Positions 1 to 10,769 of a DNA stretch of 64,000 nucleotides are shown here, piece after piece (positions within the stretch are counted from its first letter, which is position 1; each line of letters begins with the position of its first letter). The DNA is taken from positions 62,065,888 to 62,129,887 of the forward strand of contig NC_052020.1 of the NCBI RefSeq assembly GCF_015832195.1, given 5' to 3'. Under the pieces are notes generated by a model, which did not search any database, had not been told where the DNA came from, and was given only the letters and a program-made list of their open reading frames with translations. The stretch comes from Motacilla alba alba (lineage: Eukaryota > Chordata > Aves > Passeriformes > Motacillidae). A program made the position numbers and the translations under genes.

Positions 1-870
1 GGATTCAGGAGTTTAAAATGCTCACGGAACAAGGTTTCTGGCTTTGACTAAATAATCCAGAACTCTGCACTGCAAGGAAGTGTTTTCAACAATCAGCACT
101 ATTTCCAAGCTCACTGGGAACCACAGAATTATTGCAGAATTGCAGGAATATGTGTTTGTATATCTGCATGTACGCATCCAAGTACAGACGTCTGTGAATC
201 CAGGTGTGACTCCCACAAGCCTCCACAGACCCATCCCTGGAGAGCAGTGGTGTCAGCTGCTCTGCTGCAGGCCTGCCCTGCTTCCCCGTGCCTGGGGTTT
301 CATCTGTCTGTGCCAGTCCTCGGGCGTTTGTCACAGCTCTGAGAGGATGGGCTGTCACCAGGGATGCCTGAGAGCTCCCTGGAGCAGAGCTGGGCAGAGT
401 TAGGGGATGAAGCAGGGATTCATTCCCAGGCCTCACAGGACACACCTTGGGCAGCACAGAGCCCGGCCAGGGCTGCACCCCAGACAGAGCCTGGCTGGGA
501 GCTCTCCCGCTTTGATCAGCTCTGCTCATTTCCACGCTGGGCTTCAGGGCCCAGTCCCAGCTGCAGGGGATGCAGCGCCACCCTCCCAGGCTGCTCTCCT
601 CCATCCCCTGCTGCTGGCGCTGCTGGGGCTGCAGCTGCAGCGCTGTGCTTGGCTCTGGGCTGGGGAAGGATTGCTGTGTGTGCCTGAGCTGTGAGCAGAG
701 CTGCTGGGGCTGGGTGTGCAGGGCACTGAGGCACCCGTGCACTGCAGAGTCTGAACAACATGAGTTAAACCTTAAGGCATCACCAGGAGCACTCCAAGAA
801 GGGCACAGCTGCTCACGCCAGGTGCTGCAGGAGAGAAGCACTGGCTGTGCCCTGGGGCCGGGGAGCTGCA
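1..870. other. Unique GC-rich sequence, no gene seen
   Basis: No repeat family is recognised. A frame on the minus strand stays open from about 841 to 86, but overlapping frames on the plus strand are also open, as expected in GC-rich DNA. No domain, splice pair or biased composition supports coding. Confidence 0.5.
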
Positions 871-874
871 GAGC

Positions 875-1265
875 CCCGGGAGGCTGAGGAGCTTTGGGGA
901 GCTGAGGAGCCTTGGGGAGCTGAGGAGCTTTGGGGATGCTGAAGAGCCTCGGGAGGCTGAGGAGCTCTGGGGAGCCTGAGGAGCTCTGGGGAGCTGAGGA
1001 GCTCTGGGGAGCTGAGGAGCCTTGGGGAGCCTGAGGAGCTTTGGGGAGCTGAAGAGCCCCGGGGAGCTGAGGAGCTTTGGGGAGCTAAGGAGCTCTAGGG
1101 AGCCTGAAGAGCTCTGGGGAGCTGAGGAGCTTTGGGGAGCTGAGGAGCTTTGGGGAACTCAGGAGCTTTGGGGAGCATGAGGAGCCTCGAGAAGCTGAGG
1201 AGTTTTGGGGAATTGAGGAGCCTTGGGAAGCTGAGGAGCCCCAGGGAGCTGCAGAGCCTTGGGGA
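875..1265. repeat. 18-bp GC-rich minisatellite
   Basis: About 20 degenerate copies of an 18-bp unit, of the form GAGCTGAGGAGCTTTGGG, read along the plus strand. Units vary mainly at CTTTGGGG/CTCTGGGG/CCTTGGGG. One GGGG run per unit lies on the plus strand, so it has G-quadruplex potential. A likely variable-number locus. Confidence 0.93.
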
Positions 1266-1388
1266 ACACCCCTGAGGCAGGGCAGGGATGCTGCACGAGC
1301 CCAGGGCTCTGTGTGGGGATGCACCGTGCCCCAGTCCCTGCCCCGAGCAGCTCCAGCATCCCCATCCTCAGCAGCACAAGCCCCACCT

Positions 1389-1545
1389 GAGCACAGGGCC
1401 GTGCTGTGCCCACCTCTGGCACTTTGGGGTTCTGGCTGAGCACAGGGCTGTGCTGTGCCCACCTCTGGCACTTTGGGGTTCTCCTGGCTGAGCACAGGGC
1501 TGAGCTGTGCCCGCCTCTGGCACTTTGGGGTTCTCCTGGCTGAGC
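1389..1545. repeat. Three-copy 49-52 bp tandem repeat
   Basis: Three head-to-tail copies beginning GAGCACAGGG and ending in GGTTCT...GGCT. The first unit lacks the CTC triplet present in the next two. Identity between copies is high, so the duplication is fairly recent. Confidence 0.9.
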
Positions 1546-1565
1546 CCCTTCAGCTGAAATGGGAG

Positions 1566-1695
1566 TGGAAGTGCTCCAGGCAAGGCTGGACAGGGCTTGG
1601 AGAAAGCTGGTCTGGTGGAAGGTGTCCCTGCCCATGGAAAGGGGAGGAATGAGATGAATTTGAAGGTCTCTTCCCACCCAAGCCCTTCTGTGATC
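1566..1695 (+). mobile_element. CR1 LINE 3' fragment
   Basis: The text around GGCTGGACAGGGCTTGGAG, GGTGTCCCTGCCCATGG and AAGGTCTCTTCCCACCCAA is the 3' untranslated end of an avian CR1 in sense orientation, ending near TTCTGTGATC. It is 5'-truncated, as is usual for CR1. Confidence 0.88.
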
Positions 1696-1699
1696 AGAC

Positions 1700-3830
1700 T
1701 ACAGCATTTTCTTAGACATAGATTATGCCACTGCTACAAAAACTGGGCAATAATTGCAAATTATTTACCTGGAAAGGAAAGAAACATTCCTAGAATACTG
1801 AGTGCCTTGTAAAACTTCCTTCTGAAGGGACTCATCGAGGGAACAGCCAAATGGGATTGGGAGTGAGGAGCGGCTCCCAGACACCTAACACATCAGTTAT
1901 GAGCATTGTTCTGCAGCCTGAATGGAGAGATGTAAAATGGATATGTCATCGTGGTGCATTATATTATCATATTTTAAAGTTACCCTCAGCTGTAACAAGC
2001 TCTGAGGTGTTTTCTAGAGTGATGAAGTATTTAATAAAAGTAAGACAAAGAGTCACTGGAGACCTCTGTGGCTTGTGTGCCCTTTGAAACACATTACTGG
2101 TCCAAAAGACATTAGCTTAATCCTCTCTTCTGGTTAAACTGTGATTCATCGTCTCAAGGAGAAAGATTTCAATGCATCTGCAAAACCCTTCTACTTCCAT
2201 TCACCATAACTGGATAACATTTCCATGCAATTCTTGCTCCCCCAGTGTAGCACAGGAGACAGATTATAAAGGATCCATTGTGTGACAAGGATATTTCATC
2301 CCATGAAAGGGGACAGTGAGCAACTTCTGGCCTTTGGGGTGTGACTCCTCCCCGCGGGTCCCAACCTCCATCTGTCTGCAGCACCCGAGCCCCCGGGGCT
2401 GCTCCTGCCCAGGCTCCCTGCCAGCCTCCAGCAGGGTCACAGCCTCAGGCCCCCGTGCCTGTGGCAGCCAGATCTGGACTCCACACGTGACTGGGGTGAG
2501 CCCATGTGCTTGATTTCATCTGTGAGACCTTCATGGTTTTGCCCTCCTCAAATTGCTTTTGATTCTCTGAATCCTCTCTGCTCATCCCGTGCCCAAACTC
2601 GTCCTTCAGAGTCCGTGTTCCAGAGCCAAGGGAACGTGGGCATCCCCAGCAGCCAGGGTCACTCACAGCCCCCCGGAGAAGCTGCCAGCCAAGGCTTCCC
2701 TGGCTCTTCCCTTCCTTCTCCATCCACCCTTGGGCAGCAGGACCATTCCTTCGGGCAACTCCTGGCTCTCACCAAATGGACCTGCAAGTGTCAGACCAGA
2801 ACACCTCTGCAGCCGTGGGCTGGACAAGCAGCTCCAAAGGCCCAGAACATGACACTAAACCCAGACCCAGGCTAGGTACCTAGCCTAGTGATCAGCACTG
2901 GGGCTGGACACCACGGCCTTGGCACTGCCTGCCCTCAGGTACAGGTGACATTTCTCATCTCTGTTCCAGCTGCAAAAATACTCTTTTCGCTTTCTCTGCT
3001 CCCATCGTTTGCACGACAGCCACTAATGACCCTTTTCTCTCAATAATATAATATAACTGTAAGAAGCCAGCACTGAATCAACCTAACCTGTATTTAACTG
3101 GAGTTCAGGGTTCCTTGCCAGACCTGCTGAATTTTCTCCAAGCATCCCACCTCCCCCAGCACAAGTCTCTAGCTCAGAGCAATTAACCTTTTTCTTTCCC
3201 TCTGTAATGCCTGAATTCCAGCTTATTTTATTTTCAAAAGAAATTCTATTCTCTGAACATGCAACAATCCTATAATTAAAATAATTTGCCCTTGTGGCAC
3301 AGGGGTTACATAATTGGCAGGGAAGGATACTTGATATTTTAATAACTGTGAGGCATATGAGAAATTTTTCTCACCTTCAGCTGCCTGTGAACAGGAGCTG
3401 CTATGTTTTACAGCTTCACAATCCTCCTCAGTCCTTCTGACGAGTCATTTGCCCAGAACTTTATTTTCCAAATGAGCCAGTATCTCACTAAAATAAGCTG
3501 AACTCCCTTGCAAAGAAAATCAGTAATTTCCAACAGTACCTTACTAAGAAGTTCATCATGCTTGCTCAGCTGCTACACACAATGACAAAACACTAAAAAA
3601 AGTGAACGTGGGAGTGAAAGAGCCAAGTCTGGAAGTGGAAAGAGTCATTGATTGCAAGAAATGTCTGACTGCAGAAACGTCCCAGGCCCAGGGCTGGGCT
3701 CTCACACAGGACTCCTTCTATTTTCACCTCTGGCAGGGGCAAAATTTAACATCTAGCAATTGTCTTTTCTGTTGGATTTTCCAAGTTCTATGCCAGACCA
3801 TTCCAAGCCAGATGTGCAAATGCCACGGCT
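1700..3830. other. Unique intergenic or intronic sequence
   Basis: No gene or repeat family recognised. 2316-2870 is GC-rich with short overlapping open frames. 3190-3600 is AT-rich, single copy and non-repetitive, and could hold conserved non-coding sequence. Confidence 0.45.
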
Positions 3831-3833
3831 TTT

Positions 3834-3978
3834 AATCATAGAATTTTAGGATCATTGAGTGGTTTGGGTTGAAAGGGACCCTAGAGCTCATCCACTGCCA
3901 CCCCTGCCATGGGCAGGGACCCTTTCCACTGTCCCAGGGTGCTGGTCCCAGCCTGGCCTGGGACACTGCCAGGGATGA
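3834..3978 (-). mobile_element. CR1 LINE 3' fragment
   Basis: Begins AATCATAGAATTTTAGGATC, the reverse complement of the CR1 terminal repeat. It continues through GGTTTGGGTTGAAAGGGACC and CCATGGGCAGGGACC to GGGACACTGCCAGGGAT. Truncated 5' end of a minus-strand CR1. Confidence 0.93.
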
Positions 3979-3989
3979 GAGCAAAAGGG

Positions 3990-5155
3990 TTTCCAAAAAT
4001 CCCATGAAATGAAAAATGACAACAATTCCAACTATTTTCCAAACCCAAAGGGTGAAATTATGCTAAAGGGTGTTGCTACACCTCCTCTGCATTCTGTCAC
4101 CTTCTAAGCCATGACAGCTGCCTCTCACTCAGTGCAGCTGAGCCAGCTGTGCCCCACCTGAAGGCACCTGTGAATGTCCTGATCCCTCCCCGGGGTGAGG
4201 GGAGCTGTACACCTGAGCCAGTGTGCAAGGGAGGACCTTGGCACCATAAAAGTCACTGTCCCCCCTCAGGATCTGCCTCTGGTTTTAGCAGAGTGACCCC
4301 ACCTGTGTGCCCTCCTGTGTTTATCAGTGCTCCCGACAGCCAAATCCCAGACCATGCAAGGATCCAGCCCCAGTTCCTGCACCCAGCACACTCTGCCCTC
4401 GGCCAGGAGCAGAACCACAGAACCGCGGCATCACTGGGGCTGGAAATGCCCTCCGCGGTCAGCAGCCCCAGGAGGAAACCCAGCTCTGCCAAGGGTACAA
4501 AAGCTGGTGGAGAACCTGCCACCCGACAGCTGAAAATGAGCTCGTCAGGTGGGATTTTGGAATTGGAAAGAGGAACAAGGACAGGAAATTACCATAATTG
4601 TCAGAAATTGGCCACAATAAGTGGCTGTTAAGGAACACAGGCAGGACTGAGGGACTCATGCATGCAAATGTCTCACTAAATAAAGAGCCAAACAATTTCA
4701 GTCATTAAACCGGGAGAAAGATTCCCAGTCCTCTTCCCTGCACAGGATTTTCCACACACCCAGCCCAAGAGGGAGGGAGGGTGTCCGGGAGGAGCTCTCC
4801 TGCCCTCACGACCCCCCACTGCCCCTCGGGAGCCAGGCAGCCTGAAGAGGGACAGAACTAAGGAGCCTTTTGTGAGAGAGGCACTGAATATTCCTGCAGC
4901 CAGAGTGCCAGCGGTTTGATATTTGCATGAGAATAAACCGGGAATGGGCTCTTTTCTAAGCTGACAAATTTATTGAACCTGACTGTGGGGACAGGGCAGT
5001 GTTTAATCAGGAACTTGGAAGGATGGTTATCCATGCCCGAGCATTGGCACCTGGATGTGCCCAGCTCTTGACTGACAAGACCGTGACAAACTCCGGTGTG
5101 ATGGAAGACCCTGGATGTCATTCCTGCAGGACCTGGAACACGTGACAGGACACAC
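3990..5155. other. Unique sequence, possible old CR1 scrap
   Basis: No gene recognised. 4408-4480 (ACCACAGAAC followed by TCACTGGGGCTGGAAATGCC) resembles a diverged minus-strand CR1 end, but is too short to be sure. 4760-4780 has GGGAGGGAGGG. Confidence 0.4.
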
Positions 5156-5157
5156 CC

Positions 5158-5178
5158 CTGTGTGTGTGTGTGTGTGTC
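5158..5178. repeat. (TG)n microsatellite
   Basis: A pure TG dinucleotide run of about ten units lying 100 bp before the large minisatellite. Confidence 0.9.
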
Positions 5179-5274
5179 AGAAGTGCATGATTTTGGGCCC
5201 CTTGGTTGCTCCAGTCCAACCTGCTCAGCCACGAGCAGCAGTGGGGTCATTCCCACCTGAGCCAGATGCAGGAG

Positions 5275-6030
5275 AGCATCACCAATGGCATCACCAACGG
5301 CACCACCGAAGGCACCACCGAAGGCACCACCGAAGGCATCACCAACAACGTCACCAAAGGCATCACCAACAACATCACTGAAGCTATCACCAACAACATC
5401 ACTGAAGGCACCACCAACAACATCACCAAAGGCATCACCAACAACATCACCGAAGGCATCACCAACAACATCACCAAAGGTATCACCAACAACATCACTG
5501 AAGGCATCGCCAAAGGCATCCCCAACAGCATCACCAAAGGTAGCACCAACAGCATTGCCAAAGGCATCACCAATGGCATCACTGAAGGCATCATCCATCA
5601 CCAAAGGCATCGCCAAAGGCATCACCAAAAGTATCACCAACAACATCACCAAAGGTATCCCCAAAGGCATTTCCAAAGGTATCCCCAAAGGCATCACCGA
5701 AGGTATCACTGAAGGCATCACCAACAATATTGCCAACAGCACTGCCAAAGACATTGTCTATCACCAAAGACATTGTCCATCACCAAAGACATCACCAACA
5801 GGATCACCAAAGGCGTTATCCATCACCAAAGGCATCGCCAAAGGCACTGTCCATCACCAAAGGCATCCCCAACAGCATTGCCAAAGGCATTGTCTGTCAC
5901 CTAAGGCATTGTCCATCACCAAAGGCATCACCAAAGGCATTGTCCATCACCAAAGGCATCCCCCACAGCATCACCAAAGGCATTGTCTATCACCAAAGGC
6001 ACTGTCCATCACCAAAGGCATCACCTCAGG
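5275..6030. repeat. GGCATCACCAAA-type minisatellite
   Basis: Roughly 755 bp of interleaved units built from GGCATCACCAAA, GGCATCACCAACAAC and GAAGGCATCACC (12-15 bp), turning after about 5750 into a 19-bp form containing GGCATTGTCCATCACC. Unit lengths are mostly multiples of three and the unit lacks stops in several frames. Frames of more than 250 codons are therefore open on both strands: one plus frame reads Thr/Ser/Pro/Ala/Lys repeats and one minus frame reads Gly-Asp-Ala/Val-Phe repeats. These are not accepted as genes. Confidence 0.96.
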
Positions 6031-6034
6031 CCTC

Positions 6035-6890
6035 CGTGTCGGTGCCAGGGCCGTGTCAAAGCAGCACAGAGACAGCATTGCAGGTGTCCCTTGCCCCTCA
6101 GTGTAATGCCAGCCAATGCTTTGCCTAGTGCAGCAACAAACATTAAATATTAGTGCGTCTTTCTCATTAGAAATGAGAAGGGTTGCTTTTAATGAGTGGA
6201 AGAAGCATAAAACTGGAAAAGAAAGCAGCACAGAAATTAAAATGATTGTTTCTTGTTTTTGCTATGGACCATTCACAGCAGAAATAGCAGAGTGATAATG
6301 AAGTGAAAGTTGCTTATACATTTCCTTTTATGTGTATCCTGTGAAAAAAATAAGCCATTATTATCCTACACTAATACATTTCAGACCAGAATGCGAGATA
6401 AGGACGTTGGGATGTGGGATGTCAGTCTGTGATGGTTCAAAGGATGAGGGGTATTTCTCACTGCAGTAAAGAATCACATTGGATTCTCTGTATCTTCATT
6501 TTCATTGAAAAGATAACACAGAATAAACAGTTCTAAGGTAAGGACAAAGAAATCAACAGCACACACATCTTCTGCTGGAATGTACAATGGATGGCACATT
6601 TTTAACAGTGGTACTTTGGAAAATGATATAATAAAAATGCACACAACATCTCTTTGAGCTGCTATCACTGCTAGTTACAGCCGAAATCACAGATCTTAAT
6701 CCTGCCAGCCTCCTCCCCCACCGTCTCGAATCCACAAACCGGCTCATGAAGGTGTTCAACGCTTCCATGGAGGCCGAGTCCCAGCTCTGCACAGATGTTC
6801 AGCATTCACGCACTGTGCAGTGTCACTGGCCTGACCGCTGGCCTAACCCTAACCCAGGACAGTCCCAGGTCTGAGCTGATCCTTCCCTTG
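6035..6890. other. AT-rich unique sequence
   Basis: No gene or repeat family seen. 6140-6660 is AT-rich and single copy. The short motif CCTAACCCTAACCC sits at 6842-6855, just before a CR1 copy. Confidence 0.45.
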
Positions 6891-7170
6891 GAATCCCAGA
6901 ATCACAGACTGGTTTGGGCTGGGAGGGACATGAAATGCCACCCAGAGCCACCCCTTCCATGGCAGGGACACCTCCCACTGTCCCAGGCTGCTCCAGCCCC
7001 AGTGTCCAGCCTGGCCTTGGGCACTGCCAGGGATCCAGGGGCAGCCCCAGCTGCTCTGGCAATCCCAGCCCAGCCAGGAATTTCCAGTTCCCAATCTCCC
7101 ATCCATCCCTGCCCTCTGGCAGTGGGAACCACTCCCACATCCTGTCCCTCCATCCCTTGTTCTTCACAGG
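6891..7170 (-). mobile_element. CR1 LINE 3' fragment
   Basis: GAATCCCAGAATCACAGACT opens the element. The full CR1 tail follows: CCATGGCAGGGACACCTCCC, CTGTCCCAGGCTGCTCCAG, CCTGGCCTTGGGCACTGCC, then TGCCCTCTGGCAGTGGGAA near the inner end. About 280 bp, minus orientation. Confidence 0.96.
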
Positions 7171-7279
7171 TTAAAAATACCATGAGAATCCCCCAAACCA
7201 CCTTTGGGGACTGAGTGGAGGAGTGGGAGTATTTAATTGGTGTCACTCTTGTTCCTCAGGGCAGGGGGTCAGCGGGGGG

Positions 7280-7332
7280 CAGGGGGCATAGGGGCAGAGG
7301 GATTTGGGGGCATAGGGGCAGAGGGATTTGGG
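7280..7332. repeat. Two-copy ~25-bp tandem repeat
   Basis: Two copies of GGCATAGGGGCAGAGGGATT followed by TGGGGG, inside a G-rich run starting near 7262. Confidence 0.85.
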
Positions 7333-7339
7333 GGGCAGT

Positions 7340-8635
7340 GCCTTTGAGCCTCCCCTACGAGGCTGCAGCAGTGTCCAGGTTCCTTTAACTGCACCTCCCC
7401 TAGAAACATGAGCACACAGCGCAGCAATTGCTCGGGTGCATTTAAATAGGGAACATCGATGATTTCCTTCATTTCCTTAAACTTTTGGGGACAAAAAGAA
7501 AGGCCTGACACATCTCGATCCACACTGCGATAAATCACACCCTTGATACACAAGAGCATATATTGATACTTGCTACACAATAGGTACTTAGTGATAACAT
7601 CACACAATGGATTTTAAGCTTCTTGATTCATTCAGATGCTCTGAGGATTTAGCCAGCACAGATAGCAGGGAAGATAACGACCTTTATCTAATCACTTTGG
7701 TCAGAAGTGCCGTTTTTCTGAGAAAAAAAGAGCCCTTCTAACACATACCAATTTTATTGGTAAATTTGGCAAACCTGATTTTAATTTTAGTTAAAATTTA
7801 AAACGTATCATTTAAAACAAAATAAAAGGAGCAATAAAAATCCCATTCACCATGGCGGCTGCACCACTGAAAGATGGTAAATTGCAAAGCTGGGACAAAA
7901 CCCTCTGGAAACTCCGACATCAGCTTCTTTTTCCTTTTTGGCTCTGGCTCCTGAACCTGCTGTTGTTTCAAATTCCCCATGCAGTCAATGCCATCCAGCA
8001 ATCAATGAAAGCTTGTTCCAGACCAGCCCTGCTTCTCATTCCCGCTACAATCAATTGAGCCTGTCAGGAAGGCACCAGCTGCTGCTGCATTTTTCCCTAT
8101 ATAATATTAGGAAAAACATCCAGCTCAGGGTGTGTGGGGAGCCTGACTTAAGTGTAATTAAAATGGAAGAACCTCAGTCCCCTGAGAGTGAAAGTATTGA
8201 CAAACCTTTCACTTTCTCATTTACAACCCCGTATTTGTGTGCTGCCGACTCTTTCAAAAACAAGCAGACAAGGGAGAAACAAGAAATGAAAAGGTATTAA
8301 AATTCAAATAGGACAATACCCTGCAGATTTCATTGTGTCCTTACCCTGGTGAAACAGATGCTGGGTGTGATGGGAACTTTGCTGGGGCAGATGTTAAAGC
8401 TTTCACAGGTTGCTCTGGTTCTCTCACAACACTTTGCAGAGATGTTTTAATAGAAGACAGAAAACACAACATGTAAATGATGGGTAGTTCTGCATCTTCA
8501 TGGGAGTAAAGTCATGCAAGGTTAGGTAACAGACAAATATTTGGATGGACAAAAATTTGATACATTTTAAAATCTGTTTCTGTGGCAGGATTATTGCATT
8601 GGTCAGTTCTCCTTAGAAGAAGAAAATATGCAGAC
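7340..8635. other. AT-rich unique sequence
   Basis: No gene recognised. Mostly single-copy AT-rich sequence (7440-8000 and 8290-8640). Open frames are shorter than 125 codons and lack support. Confidence 0.45.
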
Positions 8636-8639
8636 CACA

Positions 8640-8765
8640 GATCTTGAAATATATAAAAATAAATAAAAATAAAAATAAAAGTAAAAATATATAAATATAA
8701 ATATAAATATAAATATAAATATAAAAATAAATATAAATATAAATATAAATATGTATGTATATATG
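8640..8765. repeat. AT-rich simple repeat (AAATAT)n
   Basis: Begins as AAATAAAAATA-type sequence, then about 12 copies of ATAAAT/ATATAA and an ATGTATGTATAT end. Prone to slippage and assembly error. Confidence 0.93.
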
Positions 8766-8769
8766 TATT

Positions 8770-9220
8770 AGTATTTTAGACTTCTCTTCCAGGACTTTAT
8801 TTCATCACTGGTGCCAGGAGGGCTGAGTGAGGAAGAAGGAGCAGTAAAACCAGGGAGATACGGGTTTCAAAAAACATCTACATGCAGCAAATTTCGGCCA
8901 TGGGAAAGAGAGTGCTCACACCTGAGTTTCTGCTTTACAGAGCTCAGCCCTGTCCTGGGAGCAGGAATAATGTGCACGCACAAAGAGAAAGCAAACAGCC
9001 CTCTGGTTTCCAAGCAGCAAATGAGATGAACTCCCCCAGCAGGATCCAGGACAGGGGCTGGCCGCAGCACTGCTCCATGGGAAAACATGGGAATGTCACT
9101 CCATAAAAAAAGAAGCAACCAACTGGGGGGGAAATCATACTCAAAAAAATATGAAGAGTGAGGCTCCTCAGCTTACTGTTTAGCTAAAAATTTCATGTTC
9201 TGTCTGTCCTGGCTGCAGGT
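8770..9220. other. Unique sequence, no gene seen
   Basis: Mixed-composition single-copy DNA. No repeat family, splice pair or convincing open frame. Confidence 0.4.
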
Positions 9221-9224
9221 TTTG

Positions 9225-9452
9225 CCAGAGGAGGTTTGTGTTGGACATGGGGAAATATTTCTTCCCAAAAGGAGCTGTCCAGCCCTGGCACAGCTGCCCG
9301 GCAGGGGTGGAGTGCCCGTCCCTGGAGGGGTTTAAAGCCAGTGGGAGACCCTTGGGGACATGGTCAGTGTGGCCTCGGCAGGGCTGGGGAAGGGTTGGAT
9401 TGGATGGTCTTCCAGGGTTTTTCTGAAATAAATGTCTCTGTGATGCTGTTTC
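9225..9452 (+). mobile_element. CR1 LINE 3' fragment
   Basis: Sense CR1 text: GAGGTTTGTGTTGGACATGG, then CCTGGCACAGCTGCCCGG, GGGTTGGATTGGATGGTCTT and a terminal TCTCTGTGATGCTGTTT. Truncated at its 5' end. Confidence 0.93.
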
Positions 9453-9454
9453 CG

Positions 9455-10440
9455 CATCCTGGTGAGCCCCTTCCCACCCCGGACATCCTGCAGGAACAGC
9501 TCCGAGCTCTGCAGCAGCCCCTGAGCCACCACGGCAAGCACGGACCTGGGTGGGTGGCCTGTTATTCCCATTTTATCTACTGCTGGCTTCTGATAAATTG
9601 AGATAAATAAACGAAGTTGTTGCACACCCACGCCTGATGAGCTGTAATTCAGCTGAAAATCCGCATTTCCACATGAGAGGTGCTAAAGGAAAGGAGCAGC
9701 AGCAGGTGGACATTGCAGCCCTGTTGACTTTTCCATTTTTCAAATCAGGACATGGGGTTTGGAATTAGAAAGGAAGATGAGTAATGGTGAGTTAGAAGTG
9801 TGAATCTGATAAATTCCCCCTCTCCGTGGTGATCCCCATCACCTCAGGGAAGGTAGGAGGCTGCCGTAAATGACAGTTTACAAATTTTCGTGGCAGCAGC
9901 ATCCCCTTTCTGCGATACAGATGATGGATAAATATTTCCTAGTGGTCTAGCAGCTGACCTGGGGGCACATGTGTCTTGCAAACCACTTCTCCTGGCCTGA
10001 TCTTTGTCTCCTGCAGTCAGCGAGGGACGGCTGGCTGGAGATGAGCCTCCCTGAGGCAGGAGGCCGTGCCACGAGCTGCATCCCGATCAGGCTGAGCCCT
10101 GCAGAGCCCAGAGCTGCCCCCCAGCCAGGGCAGCCTCCCCTGCCAGCACTGGCACGGCTGCTGGCTGAGCAGCACCCTGGCCCTGACCAATCCAGCTGCC
10201 AGGCACCGCTGCCACCCCGGGCACGTCACCCACAGGACCCTCGTGGCTTAGGCTGGGTGAGCAGCAGAGAGAAAGGAACACTGCTCGCTCTGGCTGCCTT
10301 CACAACCATGGGCTCTGAGAGGAGATTCCAAAGCCACCGCGGAAATCCAGGACAGAGCTTCCCCAGCTGGTGCAGGCCATTCCAAAACAGTGCATCAACA
10401 GCCTGGAAAACGCTTTGGAATCTGGGGCCTCTCCAGATGC
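9455..10440. other. Unique GC-rich sequence
   Basis: No gene recognised. An open frame of about 200 codons crosses 9969-10595 on the plus strand. It runs into the following CR1 fragment and has no domain. Confidence 0.4.
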
Positions 10441-10449
10441 AGCTGGGGC

Positions 10450-10515
10450 AGGTTGGACCAGATGATCCTCGAGGTCCCTTCCCACCTTGGATTCCATGGT
10501 TGCACGGTTCTGTGG
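10450..10515 (+). mobile_element. CR1 LINE 3' terminal fragment
   Basis: GGTTGGACCAGATGATCCTC, GAGGTCCCTTCCCACC and GATTCCATGGTTGCACGG-like sequence match the last ~65 bp of a sense CR1. Sequence upstream to about 10375 may belong to the same copy. Confidence 0.75.
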
Positions 10516-10671
10516 AGAGACTCTGTGGCTACCCAGCTGGTCCTTGGCATAGTGTCAGCTATAAAATCAGCCAAATCAATCCACAATACAATTAAAAGAT
10601 GTTGCTATGGGGGGGAAAATGAGGTTCAGTTAAAAAATGGTCATTCTGTGGCTGCCCTCAGGGAACACAGG

Positions 10672-10765
10672 GGTCACCCAGCACCCCAGGAGGGGCAGCC
10701 AGCAACCCAGGAGGGGCAGCCAGCAACCCAGGAGGGGCATCCAGCCCCACAGGAGGCACACCCAG
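10672..10765. repeat. 21-bp minisatellite, about 4 copies
   Basis: Copies of a 21-bp unit of the form CCCAGGAGGGGCAGCCAGCA. The last copies are diverged. Confidence 0.9.
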
Positions 10766-10769
10766 CAGG

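Noticed and set aside
4858..6106. Long Gly-Asp-Ala-Phe (minus) and Thr-Ser-Pro-Lys (plus) repeat proteins
   Set aside because: Products of the 12/15-bp minisatellite; frames on both strands are open.
6842..6855. CCTAACCCTAACCC as an interstitial telomere
   Set aside because: Just over two units; easily chance, and no further TTAGGG repeats nearby.
7852..8058. Short plus frame with a hydrophobic stretch starting at a well-placed ATG (7852)
   Set aside because: Only 68 codons, AT-rich surroundings, no splice or poly(A) support; could be chance.
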